Below, in pieces: positions 1 through 8,894 of a stretch of 11,973 nucleotides of DNA. Both the position numbers and the translations under genes were made by a program. The stretch covers positions 291 through 12,263 of the forward strand of contig JAABOA010000694.1 in assembly GCA_015680635.1 (NCBI GenBank), given 5' to 3'. Numbering within the stretch: the stretch's first letter is position 1; each line of letters opens with the position of its first letter. The DNA comes from Lunasporangiospora selenospora. Taxonomy: Eukaryota; Mortierellomycota; Mortierellomycetes; Mortierellales; Mortierellaceae. Below the pieces are notes generated by a model. That model was not told the origin of the DNA and did not search any database. It worked only from the letters and a program-made list of their open reading frames with translations.

Positions 1-85
1 ACAAAGGAGGTGGGGGTGATGGCACTGAATGTGGTAAATCTCCTCAAAGGTCACATCCACCGAAGGGTTGCACAAAGTGACTTAC
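1..85 (-). other. Probable intron of the I9-domain gene, running off the left edge
   Basis: On the minus strand the sequence changes from CTGAG to GTAAGT at 85, a full consensus donor in phase 0. An AG at 26-25 would give a 61-nt intron, but the next codons (Cys, His, His, Pro) do not continue an I9 domain and no good branch site precedes it. The other introns here are about 105 nt, so the acceptor is more likely beyond base 1. Confidence 0.55.
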
Positions 86-439
86 CTCAGGATGTCTACG
101 AATTTGTTCCAGGACTTCGGGGCTAAATCGCCCAGCCAGGCCTTGGAAAGGGCCCATGTCATAGACATGACGGATACCTCCTTCGAAGCCGTCGAAACTC
201 TCGTGCAGGATGCCCCTTGCCGAAAGGTCAGACTCGTGGAGCTCGCGGATCCAAGACGAGTATTCCCATGCTCGAGATCCTTCCTTGAAAACGACAAAGT
301 ACTGGTCTGGGACGACCTCGGCATCGAACGAAGAAATCACTGGCGCCAACGTTTCAGATTGGACACATGATGGGAAGGCCGCGACGGTTGTTGAGGAAGC
401 CAAGATAATGGCCGCAATGGTTGAGAGCTTCATCAACAT
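86..439 (-). CDS. Secreted inhibitor I9 / subtilisin propeptide domain protein, first exon (partial)
   Basis: The first 118 residues are visible. They begin with a hydrophobic signal peptide (about residues 1-21, a Lys then an Ala/Ile/Leu/Thr-rich core ending in VAAF). An I9-type domain follows at about 43-118: a YFVVFKEG strand, a Trp-Ile-X-Glu-Leu-His helix, the HVYDMGPFQGLAGRFSPEVL segment and a helix ending in RRHPE. In proteinase K-like S8 proteases this region folds the catalytic domain and blocks it until cleavage; the same fold also occurs alone as a small inhibitor. The Met at 439 is preferred because it sits in a CCACC-ATG context just before the signal peptide; a second Met lies two codons on. 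The exon ends in phase 0 at CTGAG followed by GTAAGT. The normal I9 end, V-x-x-V-E, is missing before that point, so a protease catalytic domain probably follows outside the window. If the donor is not used, the frame reads 13 more residues to a TGA at 44-46, giving a 131-residue secreted I9-only protein. Confidence 0.75.
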
Positions 440-452
440 GGTGGGCGAGACT

Positions 453-471
453 GATGAGATGAGATGAGATG
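453..471. repeat. Short GATGA-type pentanucleotide repeat
   Basis: About four tandem copies of a GATGA/ATGAG unit lie 14 bases upstream of the I9-protein start codon, so in its transcript they form a (TCATC)n tract in the 5' leader. It is a simple microsatellite and may vary in length between strains. Confidence 0.7.
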
Positions 472-1073
472 TCGGGCTGGGCTTCAGATAATGAGGTTAG
501 GGAGGCTAGGGCTGCAGTTTCACTGAGCTGAATGTTCGCTGGTAACTTTTGATTGACCACGGAGTGGAGAGAATATGAATGTTGCTATGGATAAGTATTT
601 GGATAGATGGCAAATGGTGAGCTGAATGTACTTTTGGTTGGAGAGACCTCAACCTGAGGAGAAGGCAGAACTGTGCGTCTTCTTTTTCAGAGCCAGCAGG
701 CCCATCACGGACGAAGGAAGCTGAATTACCTTTGGGTTGAGGAACTTGGGCTGAGAGGAGTGGAAGGCAAGTTTGGAAAGAGACAAAGAGACAAAGAGAA
801 GTGTTCCTGCGCAGAGAAATATATGAGAGTCATCAGGGGCTCTGCAGTTTTGCTCAAAAAAAGTGGTCACATGCGCTACTTTGGGCGAGCTCTCGTTGGT
901 CGAGAGGGCAAACGTTATTGCTGGGCGAATGACCTCGGGACTTGCATACCTTCCATGCATACATATTTCATACCATTTCCTTTGGGGCTAATCCACTGGA
1001 TAACTTTCGGGCTGCTCTCGAAGGTTGAAGAGGCCGCATCAGCGGTTCCCCCGGCTGCAATAGCCTCAGAACT
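472..1073 (-). other. Intergenic: 3' flank of the Rabin8-like gene and promoter side of the I9 gene
   Basis: About 600 bases separate the Rabin8-like stop codon from the I9-protein leader. The gap should hold the 3' UTR of one and the promoter of the other, since both run on the minus strand. I find no canonical AATAAA on the minus strand and no clear TATA box. Open frames here on both strands lack family features and look like chance. Confidence 0.5.
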
Positions 1074-4000
1074 TTATGACTGGACTATATCCATAGACCC
1101 AATCCTTGCACGACTCATCCGCTGTCGTAACCATAACGTTCTCCTGAACAGCTCCAAGTTGGACTGGTGTGCAAGCAATCCCTGTCGCAGATGACCCATA
1201 AACATGTAAAAATCACATACCGCCACCACCCTCTCACGGCAGAATCTATCTAGCGGACGATACTCCTTGTATCTGTATCCTTGTCTTGACCGATACTGTC
1301 CACGAAGGCTCTTGAGAGTATTGTCAGAGTTACAGGCGCCATGGTGATCTTTCTCGTCGACAATCCTTAAAAGGAATTCACAGGGTCTAAATATTCCACA
1401 AAGACAACATTCTGCGTTTTCTGTCGTCGGATTACAATCCTTCTCTGCCCCCATACTCGAAGTTGATTCCTTGGCGCTGATCAATCTGGAGTCATTCGAC
1501 AGATTTGTTGAAGGCTTTCGATGGACAATCTCACAGGCATTTCTTTCCATGGCCTCCAGAAGCTGTTGGCTCCATGGAATGGAAGAGGCATTGCTGGAGG
1601 GGGTAGAAAAGAGTGAGCTCAACCAACCACCAGTGGTATTCCCAGATCTTGTTGGTGGCTGCGGGGTCCCAGTCATAGGTGAGACTGGATGGGCTGGAGA
1701 CATTAAAAGACATGGCAAAATATCTTCTGACAAGACCAGCTTCATGTACGATGTTGAAGGCAATGAAAACCGGGATTTCCACGATGATAAAGCTGTAGCA
1801 CTTGTCGAGGGAGGAATGGCGTTGCTCCCCCGCAATAAAGCCAGATGCCTTTCGAATTCATTGAGCGCGATTCCGTCCACGTAGACAGAGGGTGAGCTTA
1901 CTTTTGGTGTATTGGTTGTCGGAGCCTCAACCACTACTTTCGAAACAGCTACACAGCACAAGGACTGTGCAAGGACAGTCATAGCAGCACTGTTGGTCAC
2001 CTCACAGGATTCCCCGCTTGCCATTGGACTCATGATATTGGCAATCGACCCATTCGCTACTAGAGTCCGTGACGTATTGCCCACTCCGCTGCTCCCTTGA
2101 GAGAGCTCTAATATCCCAACGCAGTCGGCAACAAGCCTTTTCAGTCTTCGTATCCCTTCATCTATTAACTTGACGCTAGAAGTAAGCTCCTTCCGGGATT
2201 TAGCAATGGTCCTGTGATGTATCGGACTCACTCCTATGGGTTGCTGCATCGACATTATCTCTGTTGCAGGAGTCTCAACAGCTGTCTGGCTAGCCCATGT
2301 CACGAGAGCGAGTTCGCACGCTCCATCTAAGGATGCCTGTGCAAGCGTCAGCATATTAACACCTTCAAGCATTTCCTTGGAGAACCTTGACAAATCCGAT
2401 AGTAGCTGCTGGTGAGCAGCTTCTACGTGCTGTCGCCGACTCTGTTCTTGGATTCGGAGTCGATCCAGTGTCTGGATATGCTGTTTGAGGTATATGCGCT
2501 CATCGATCATGACGTTCCCAAGATCCGACTTGAGGGTTTGTGCACTCCCAGAGCGGGTAGCATTAATGGATGAGGGTAACTCCCGTAGAATGGACGAGGG
2601 CATTTTTTTTGGCTCTGCAGGATTCGCCTCCATCAGAGATGCACATGTTGCTAAAGTTGGGTAGAATCCTGCAAAGGAGTCTTTTACAGGCGTTGGCTCG
2701 TTGGACATGTCTCGTTGATCCTGTGCCCACAACTGTGGGCCTGAAGAGCCTCCATCCTCTCGAATTTCTTTCTTGCCGCATGGGTTTACAGCTCCCATGC
2801 CGTCTAACCAGTCTCGAGTTGCTTGTCCAATATTGATGCTTAAACTAGTCGAAGCACCTTTGCTTTCAGAATCCCCAATAGCGGAAGTTTTAAAGCACCC
2901 TTGAACTGTGGATCGAAATGGTTCGACCGATTTCAGATACCGGAGGGCAGCCATAATTGCGTCTTTGTAGACACGCTGCTGCTCTTGAGACTGCCATAGT
3001 TCTCGTGTTGTAGGACTTTCTTGCGATTCGTGATGAGGTACACTCAATACCGATCCATTCCTCAAGGATCCCGTACTTGATTCGAAAGCAGATATAAGTG
3101 TTGCCAATGCCCCATCCGATATACTTCCTGCACCTGAAGGAAGAAACTGCCTTTGATTGGTAAGAGTATCCTCGATGCGATGACTTTTACTCGCATCCTC
3201 ATGAAGGTATACTCGGCTCGACATTAGCAGTGCTTCCTCTAAAACCAGCTTTGTCCATCCGATCGAAAGCTCTGCGTGATCCATCCACTTCTGGTCTTGC
3301 TCGGCAAGTGCGTCTAGTTCTTGAATAATCTCACTCATCTTATTCTTTTCGGCTTCGTACTGTGGAATTGACTGATAGCCCGATACATTTTCGGTTTTAA
3401 GGTAGAAGAAAATCAGGGTGAGGAATAAAGACGGAGTATCCATCTTAAAAACTGGACAAGAAAAAAAGTCCTTACTGCACAATCACGTTCAAGCTCTTGG
3501 ATCCGTTTCTCCAAGTTATTCACAGTATGAATAGCCTCCTGGAGCCATGGCAGTACAGTCTCGTCTGGTAGGTCGGGCGAGCCCAGCTCGGATGGATCGA
3601 TCTTCAAGAGATGGTTCGGTAGAGTATCTCCAGGTCCCAGGAATCGCTCCATCGTCGCCATCATCCCAAAGGATGTCAAAGTAGAAGCAAACCTCTGACG
3701 TGCAGTTCGCTCACCAACGTCTCGATGATCTCCTGGTTGTGAAAACGTTGAGGCTCGTGGCTTCTCACGAACTCCATACCGCGCCAATTGCGGAAACGGG
3801 GTAGTGAAATCCTCAGCGCTGTCCATCTCAGAGACAGATTGATTGTCTGCAAGTTGGAACTGGCCTTGGGTTTCCGCTGGCGTGGTATGGAGGAGTCCAG
3901 ATGAAGTGGTAGTTGCTGCTGTACTTTTCAATGGATGACTCGATAGATTGCCTCGACTCGACGTCATCTTTTTAGCTTTAAAGGTCGGGGTTTCTGAAGG

Positions 4001-4087
4001 AATGTCTTTGAGTGCTCCACTCCCGCCAGTGGACGTACTTCTCTCCAAGTTGCTTGGAGTGCACGCATTGATCGTGGCGCGATTCAT
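1074..4087 (-). CDS. Sec2/Rabin8-like protein, two exons (4087-3476 and 3371-1074), 969 aa
   Basis: Exon 1 encodes 204 residues and exon 2 encodes 765, joined in phase 0. The first 180 residues are Ser/Thr-rich and probably disordered. A coiled coil starts near residue 190 (NNLEKRIQELERD) and crosses the intron into a Glu/Lys-rich helix (to about 255). A second helical stretch lies at about 490-560, and long Ser-rich linkers follow. The C-terminal 110 residues look folded: CCLCGIFRPC at 859-868, then FCRERVVAVCDFYMF at about 914-928, GHLRQGLL, and a final WLRQRMSRARIG. As I recall the human protein, the Rabin8/RAB3IP C-terminus has the same order (C-x2-SG-x5-C, CRYR-x-x-x-VCNFF, RYIQQGL, LRKEMSLAKLG). 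Rabin8 and yeast Sec2 activate Rab8/Sec4 on secretory vesicles, so a role in polarised secretion is inferred. The usual exchange-factor coil motif (ELTASLFEEAN-like) is not obvious, so GEF activity is unproven. The ATG has A at -3. Confidence 0.72.
3372..3475 (-). other. Intron in the Rabin8-like gene, 104 nt, phase 0
   Basis: The donor is GCA followed by GTAAGG and the acceptor is GGCTATCAG followed by TCAATT. A CTGAT branch-like site lies 38-42 nt before the acceptor, followed by a T/C-rich run, and TATCAG is the first AG after it. Without splicing, the exon 1 frame stops 20 codons later. A second in-phase acceptor, CCACAG at 3361, would shorten the protein by four residues. Confidence 0.8.
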
Positions 4088-4596
4088 GATGAAGATCTAG
4101 TAAGTGGTTTGATGATAGGAGAAGGCTAGGGCAGGTAAGCTGTCGGCACTGATGAGCGACAAGGAACATGCAGGGAGTAGAGAAAGAGGTTACCGTGGGC
4201 TGAGATATGGCATAGAATCGCTGGCGGAAGGTCTTTTCTTAACCCAGCCACCAGGATGCTCTGACATTCGAGCCTCAACTGGCGGCTCCAGGTGCAGGAA
4301 GCCGCCGGGCAATCCATGCAGCTCCTGCATCAAGGTGCTCAACCGAATCAACACTAATCCCTGCACGTGGAATATCTATCCTATTCCAACCCGGGGACAT
4401 ATAGAAGATCTCTCTTTCAATCCAACCATCTCTGACCCTAATCAAACCTCAATCCCTGGGTCCCTAGTTTGCTGGGTCTAAGGGAGGATATGCCGTTCAT
4501 TGTGCTGGAGTTTTTAGGTCTAACTATCATGCTTGTCAACCATCTTGCATGCGAGTAATGTAGAATGGAGATGAGAGAATGGAGTGAATGATGTCC
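4088..4596 (-). promoter_or_regulatory. Promoter and leader of the Rabin8-like gene, with a CACGTG box
   Basis: This 509-base gap sits between the F-box gene stop and the Rabin8-like start. It contains a perfect E-box, CACGTG at 4364-4369, about 277 bases upstream of the start codon; such sites bind bHLH factors in fungi. A TATAT-containing stretch lies near 4396-4402, upstream of the E-box in the direction of transcription. The open frames on both strands of the gap show no family features. The E-box could be chance, because one six-base site is expected every few kilobases. Confidence 0.35.
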
Positions 4597-6671
4597 TTAA
4601 TCATCGAAGTAATTGCCTCGTGTGGACCACCAGAGTTTACTACGAACGACTGCGCCCTGCGCGTTCACGAGCACTGGGAGTTTTGGGTGGTCAGAGTCTT
4701 TTGACAGCGGTGGAATAATGAAAGTTGCCTCAGTGAGGCTCTGGAGTTGTGCCACAATCGACTTGATATCACTGGGATCCATAACCTGAATGCCTTTGTC
4801 GGGGATCGAAAGATGGAGTGACTGCAGGTGGCGAAGCTGGGTCAAGCACGATACCATTGTCTACAAATGCATGAACATGAATGATGAATTCTTCAATCTT
4901 GACAGTCTGAAATCACAATCTAGCAAGGCAACATCAGGTTCCCAGTCGTTCGCTCTTGTCATCCTACCTCCATTTTGATACCGAAAAGCTCTGTGAGACG
5001 CAGATACCGTAGTGTTGAGCATGACTGAAGTCCCTCGAAGATGCCCCAGGCACACAGTCCCTTATTGCTCAGCAGCTCAATGTCCAAATGCGTCAACTTT
5101 TGGGCAAATCGGCCGCATGCACTCCAGAAGTCTGGTCCAAATCCAAGGTACGAATCTACGAGCCTCAGTCGTCGGATAGGACATTTTTCCATCAATTTGA
5201 TCATACATATCTCTGGGCTATCCAACGCGGGTGGCATGTCCAACAGCTGGAATGGTTGTGTCCTAGATCGAATGTCTGCTTCATCTCGTCTTCGAATCGG
5301 AACAGAGCCACCCCAGAGTGTTAGATCCTCTAATTTTGGACAAAGATCGACGATGCAGTTCAGAAGCTTGAGTGAACAATTTGTAGAGAGCGTAGTAATG
5401 TTGCTGTTGCGTTCCAAGAATTCGGTTGGTGAACAGGGGCTGCAATCTAGCCATCGAAGAGAACTCATTTGATATAGTTGAGGTTCACTATCTTCCTTGA
5501 CCCCAACTGTGGTATCTCGTTTCAGTTCCAGAAACTCTAGCTGGGATGCAAATCGCCTCATGATTGTTCGAAAAACATTATCTGAAGGACACCGGATCCG
5601 GATAGACTTTAGTCGTGAGAGTTCGAGGCTACCAAAGAGTGCTTCGACAAACGGTTCTGCGCCAAAACCTAGATCGATGGGCTCGATTTTGTTCAAACTC
5701 GAGGGCTGGAGGAGATATTTGCTGTCAACTTTGCTCTCTTGAACTGGTAAGACTTGGGTCCCACTCTCGTGAAGATCATCCCCCTGAAATGTCTTGTCAT
5801 CATCAGACCAACTCTCGCGAGCTTTGGTGAGGGGATTGTGGTGCTCTTGTGGAAGATCAATCTTGACAACGGCCAGATAAGTACAAATATCTCCGCGAGG
5901 AGAATGCACCTTTAGTGAGCGCATATTCTTGCCGCATCCCAATTGAATTTCATCAGTCAATTCAGATATTTGGTTCCAACTGGTGGTGAAGTGGGTGTGG
6001 GCTTTACAGGTTTCCGTGACAAGCAGTGTCATTAAATTTTCTGCCTTACAGTTTATGGCCAGCTCCAGAATCTCGTGGCCCCGACAAGCGCTCATTGGGT
6101 CTAATAGAGTCCATTCTGCACGATTGATGATGGTCGCTTGAGACAACAAGGTGTCTAGTCGCAGAGTTCGGAGAGCCAACATCAGATCCTCGTCCTGAGA
6201 GTCGACGACAGATGAAATAAAGGATAAATTTTCCCAGCGTATGGCAATCAATTGGATGTGCTTGGACCGGCACATGACAATATTGAGGATAACTTCACAC
6301 TGATGGTGTTCAAGGCGTAGGTCTTCTGGGAGACCCCCTGCTGAGTTCTTACAAATCACCAATTCTTGGATATTGTCAACATGCTGATCACCTCCGTTCT
6401 TGAGAGAGCACATTAAGCGCAATAGTTGGTTCGGTGTACGTATGACAGGCCATTTCCAAAGGAAAGGCAGACCTGCCTTTAAGAAACGTTTGTTGACTCT
6501 GCAGATCAAATATATAGCCTCCTGCTGTATGGCTATGGGTTTTGTGCGGATAAATTCGGCATCTTGATTCGAGAAATGAGAGTATGGGTTGCCGGAGTCG
6601 CTTGCAGTTTGGTACAAGTGTCGAAAGACACGGATAAGAATAGCCTCGTTTTCAAAGACAGAGCTTGACAT
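4597..6671 (-). CDS. F-box-like, leucine-rich protein, two exons (6671-4968 and 4860-4597), 655 aa
   Basis: Exon 1 gives 568 residues and exon 2 gives 87. The N-terminus resembles a diverged F-box: a first helix at about residues 9-20 (EAILIRVFRHLY), then a helix pair at about 51-75 (EAIYLICRVNKRFLKAGLPF, then LWKWP), matching the usual V-N-K/R-x-W/F..LW pattern. The rest, about 90-650, is a run of irregular leucine-rich strands and helices such as LKSIRIRCPS, QLEFLELKR, PKLEDLTLWGG and STLRYLRLTEL. An acidic, low-complexity insert lies around 270-320. F-box proteins normally dock substrates to an SCF ubiquitin ligase through Skp1, with the leucine-rich part binding the target; that role is inferred, and the substrate is unknown. 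The exon 2 part (TQLRHLQSLHLSIPD) continues the repeat pattern, which supports the splice. The start ATG has A at -3. F-box/LRR families are often large and fast-evolving in early-diverging fungi, so a lineage-specific copy is likely. Confidence 0.75.
4861..4967 (-). other. Intron in the F-box/LRR gene, 107 nt, phase 0
   Basis: The donor is ATGGAG followed by GTAGGA and the acceptor is CATTTGTAG followed by ACAATG. A CTGAT branch-like site lies in the first half of the intron. The unspliced frame stops two codons into the intron, while splicing joins two leucine-rich segments in frame and adds 87 residues. Confidence 0.75.
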
Positions 6672-6960
6672 TGTGGAGGACTGAGTGAACTTGGATAGCT
6701 ATCTGGAGGTGAGTCGGAAAGCTGTATTACGAATTGCTCGTCAATGAAATTGTTGAGGTGTTGTAATAGAGTGATGACGTCGTTGCTGAGGATGCTTTGA
6801 AGTGCGTTGGCTGGGCAATACTTCTGCTTTAGCTGCGGTTGCGGTCGATTTGTTGGTAGAATCAGATTCTCGTAGAGATACGAGAGTAAAAAAAAGGATA
6901 TGAGTGTGTGAAGAAGGTATGGCTGAGGTCGTACTTAAATACACAAGACTTCCGATGAGA
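6672..6960 (-). promoter_or_regulatory. Upstream region of the F-box/LRR gene, with a TATA-like box
   Basis: On the minus strand TATTTAAG lies at 6941-6934, 263 bases before the start codon, and could be a TATA element with a leader of roughly 230 bases. A minus-strand open frame starting at 7007 and ending at 6741 overlaps this element; it has a hydrophobic N-terminus but no other sign of being real. No transcript evidence is available from sequence alone. Confidence 0.3.
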
Positions 6961-8029
6961 AGAAAGAATAAATGTTTGAAGGTCAAGCCCAGTCCTACCC
7001 GAGTCATAAGCTGAGGATAATGCTGTCCACAAAGTCATACATCAAATGCAAACACTCATGCAGGAGGTCGGGGGGGAGGGGAGCACGAAGCTCTTCCCTC
7101 TGTTTGCTGTTTGAAATATGTCAGTTGCCTTGTATGGCTTATTCCAAGAGAGTGAAAAGAGTAGGGTCTATCGCTTTTCACAAAAGCTAAACACAAGAAA
7201 GCACCGAGAAATTGTTTGCAAAGAGAATGGGAGAGATACTGAGAATGGCAACGGAGGAAAAAACGGGCTGAAAAAGTCTGCTCTGTCGGTCATCCCAGTT
7301 CTCCAATAGACTCTTGAGTTGGTTCCTTTGTTTGCATCCATGAACAGCGGTAAAGTGAGCAGCAGGAACCACGTCCATGCAAGAAAAGATGATGAGCTGA
7401 CGGCAGTCTCCTCGATCGAAGGGCAACTCAGGGACGGCAACATGCATGGTTATCGGCTCCCCGTCCACCACCGTCCAAGATTTCTGTTCCTGGATGCTCA
7501 GTACCTGAAAATAGGCCGACCCTTTTGCCCTTTTTCCGATCCCTTCGGCGACCGAGCTCTAGAAGCGTCGCCATTTCTACTCGCGGTTAAAAAGGGTACT
7601 CAAACGTCCTTTCTGCCTTGTTGAAGTGACATTGCATGATAGCCTTTTGCGAGAATGATCTATTTCCATGGTCTCGAGGAAGGAGAAAAAGGGGCCAAGA
7701 ATATGATTTTAGAACACGATGTCGCTCTCTCTCAGGGTAGTTTTCCGCCATCGCGTCGACCTTCTCTTGGCGCTTGGATGGTTAATAGTTACTGAGAGGG
7801 AAATGAACGATTGCACTAGCCCAACATTATTATTTTTTGCTCTCCCTGCTCTGGAACGAATGAACCTGTGGCCCCGGCTCAAATTTGTCAGAGCATCATG
7901 GTTCGAACCAGCTCCCAAAGAGCCAGGAGATAGATGTTCACTTGAGCATTCCAGCTCCTCCCAGCTGCTATCAATGCACAATTCATTTGTCCCATGCATA
8001 CGATGCCTCTTCACCCCTCTCTTTCTCTG
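6961..8029. other. Intergenic stretch without a supportable gene
   Basis: This 1.07 kb holds only open frames that lack an ATG, a good codon pattern or any domain. It includes a G-rich run at about 7068-7083 and a perfect 12-bp palindrome TGGTTCGAACCA at 7899-7910. I see no tRNA, no transposon ends and no repeat array. It may contain upstream control elements for the F-box gene on one side and for a possible plus-strand transcript on the other. Confidence 0.5.
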
Positions 8030-8660
8030 GTCTCGGCTGCTCTCAATAATAACATTTTTTTTCAACACCCACACTACTTCACAAAAAATTATTTACAGCA
8101 CAGGATCCCAGTATCTCTTCCAGCCATGCGTACGAACGACGGGAGCCATCCTTTACACCAGGTCCTGGACCATCACAATGCCCCTCAACAGCACGCACAT
8201 CAACACCAACCATTTGTATGCTCATCCCACCGGAGCCGAATGACCTGTCCTCTCCCAAACCTGATCAATAACTACCAATGTCAAACCGATGACCGTCGGT
8301 CGTCGTCTCCATACCAGTATTGCCGTAGTATCCCCCAACCCTTGATCCGCCGTTGGACATCCTTTATGCCTTCGACGCCATCGTCTGCCTCGTCCTCTCC
8401 TGCAACCTTGAGCGATCCTAAAATGTCCTTGTTGATTCGCTCTTCGGTTTCGGCTCTGAGACTCTGGTGCACCACTCGACAGACTCACCAGCATCTCCGC
8501 GTGCTCGGAGACAGATCGACCTTGACCGTGAGCATGATGGAGTGTGCCTACTTCTACTTGAGCCACCTGCCAAAGGTATGAAGGATAAAAACAGCACGCC
8601 CTCTTTCCCCATTCACAGCGTTGTGACGCCTCACTCCTCGCATCCGGAAACAAAAGAAAA
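8030..8660. other. Unresolved coding-like locus, both strands
   Basis: Plus strand: a CT-rich, leader-like stretch (about 8008-8110) runs into an ATG at 8126 in a GCC-ATG-C context. It opens a His/Gln-rich frame of 30 residues ending at a possible GTATGC donor (8216). A second coding-like plus frame (about 8416-8570, containing LVDSLFGFGSETL and ASPRARRQIDLDREHDG) ends at a possible GTATGA donor. Minus strand: three short stretches look coding in three different frames, namely about 8566-8489 (VAQVEVGTLHHAHGQGR..HAEML, between CTTTGGCAG and a GTGAGT donor), about 8455-8281 (AETEERINKDILGSLKVAG..., ending RRSSV and stop) and about 8359-8265 (RVGGYYGNTGMETTTDG..., ending IGSY and stop). A 49-nt intron 8488-8440 would join the first two in frame, but its acceptor is weak. 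It could be a small spliced gene on either strand, a frameshifted remnant, or chance. I recognise no family. Confidence 0.25.
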
Positions 8661-8694
8661 GCATACCGAGGATTTCAATCTAACTCTATTCGTT

Positions 8695-8700
8695 TTTATT
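8695..8700 (-). terminator. Candidate poly(A) signal AATAAA for the coiled-coil gene
   Basis: AATAAA reads on the minus strand about 195 bases past the stop codon at 8895, a usual 3' UTR distance for a fungal gene. No other canonical copy is seen closer. Confidence 0.4.
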
Positions 8701-8789
8701 TCACTCCAGCTGTTCTGTTGCCCGAAAAAAAAAATGAAACTGTTGTCTGTGCTCCTGTCTGTGCCTTTCTCGAGTCAAGTGACTATGGC

Positions 8790-8795
8790 AATAAA
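8790..8795 (+). terminator. Candidate poly(A) signal AATAAA on the plus strand
   Basis: AATAAA reads on the plus strand and would suit a transcript starting near 8080-8126. If both this and the minus-strand signal at 8695-8700 are used, the two transcripts would overlap tail to tail by about 100 bases. Confidence 0.2.
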
Positions 8796-8860
8796 CGGCG
8801 AAAAGCCTCCTATCAACAGTCGATGTTGAGCAGAGTTTAATTCAACGGTGCTTCATTACA

Positions 8861-8891
8861 CTCTCTCCCCCCCCCCTCTCTTTCCTTTTTT
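8861..8891. repeat. Polypyrimidine tract with a run of ten C
   Basis: CT repeats flank a C10 homopolymer at 8867-8876 and pass into a T-rich run, just after the coiled-coil gene stop codon. In its transcript this becomes a purine tract with G10. Homopolymers like this are length-unstable and prone to sequencing error. Confidence 0.75.
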
Positions 8892-8894
8892 TCA

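Noticed and set aside
649-960. Minus-strand open frame of 103 codons between the I9 and Rabin8-like genes
   Set aside because: It starts from a weak context, has no family features and lies where a 3' UTR and a promoter are expected.
673-1194. Plus-strand open frame of 173 codons opposite the end of the Rabin8-like gene
   Set aside because: It overlaps the antisense of a well-supported coding end, has no domain and shows no coding-like composition.
3372-3482. N-terminal extension of the Rabin8-like exon 2 frame upstream of 3371
   Set aside because: The frame is open only from a TTG with no ATG at its head, and the stretch contains a donor, a branch-like site and an acceptor; it is intron.
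6741-7007. Minus-strand 88-codon frame with a hydrophobic N-terminus upstream of the F-box gene
   Set aside because: It overlaps the TATA-like element and leader, and its tail is Ser/Thr/Gln/His-rich with no conserved cysteines; more likely a chance frame.
7899-7910. tRNA T-arm-like GGTTCGAACC
   Set aside because: It is a 12-bp palindrome, but no acceptor, D or anticodon stem can be folded around it on either strand.
7719-8243. Plus-strand open frame of 174 codons
   Set aside because: Rich in Phe, Leu, Arg and Trp with no pattern, and it runs through the CT-rich leader-like stretch; it looks like chance.
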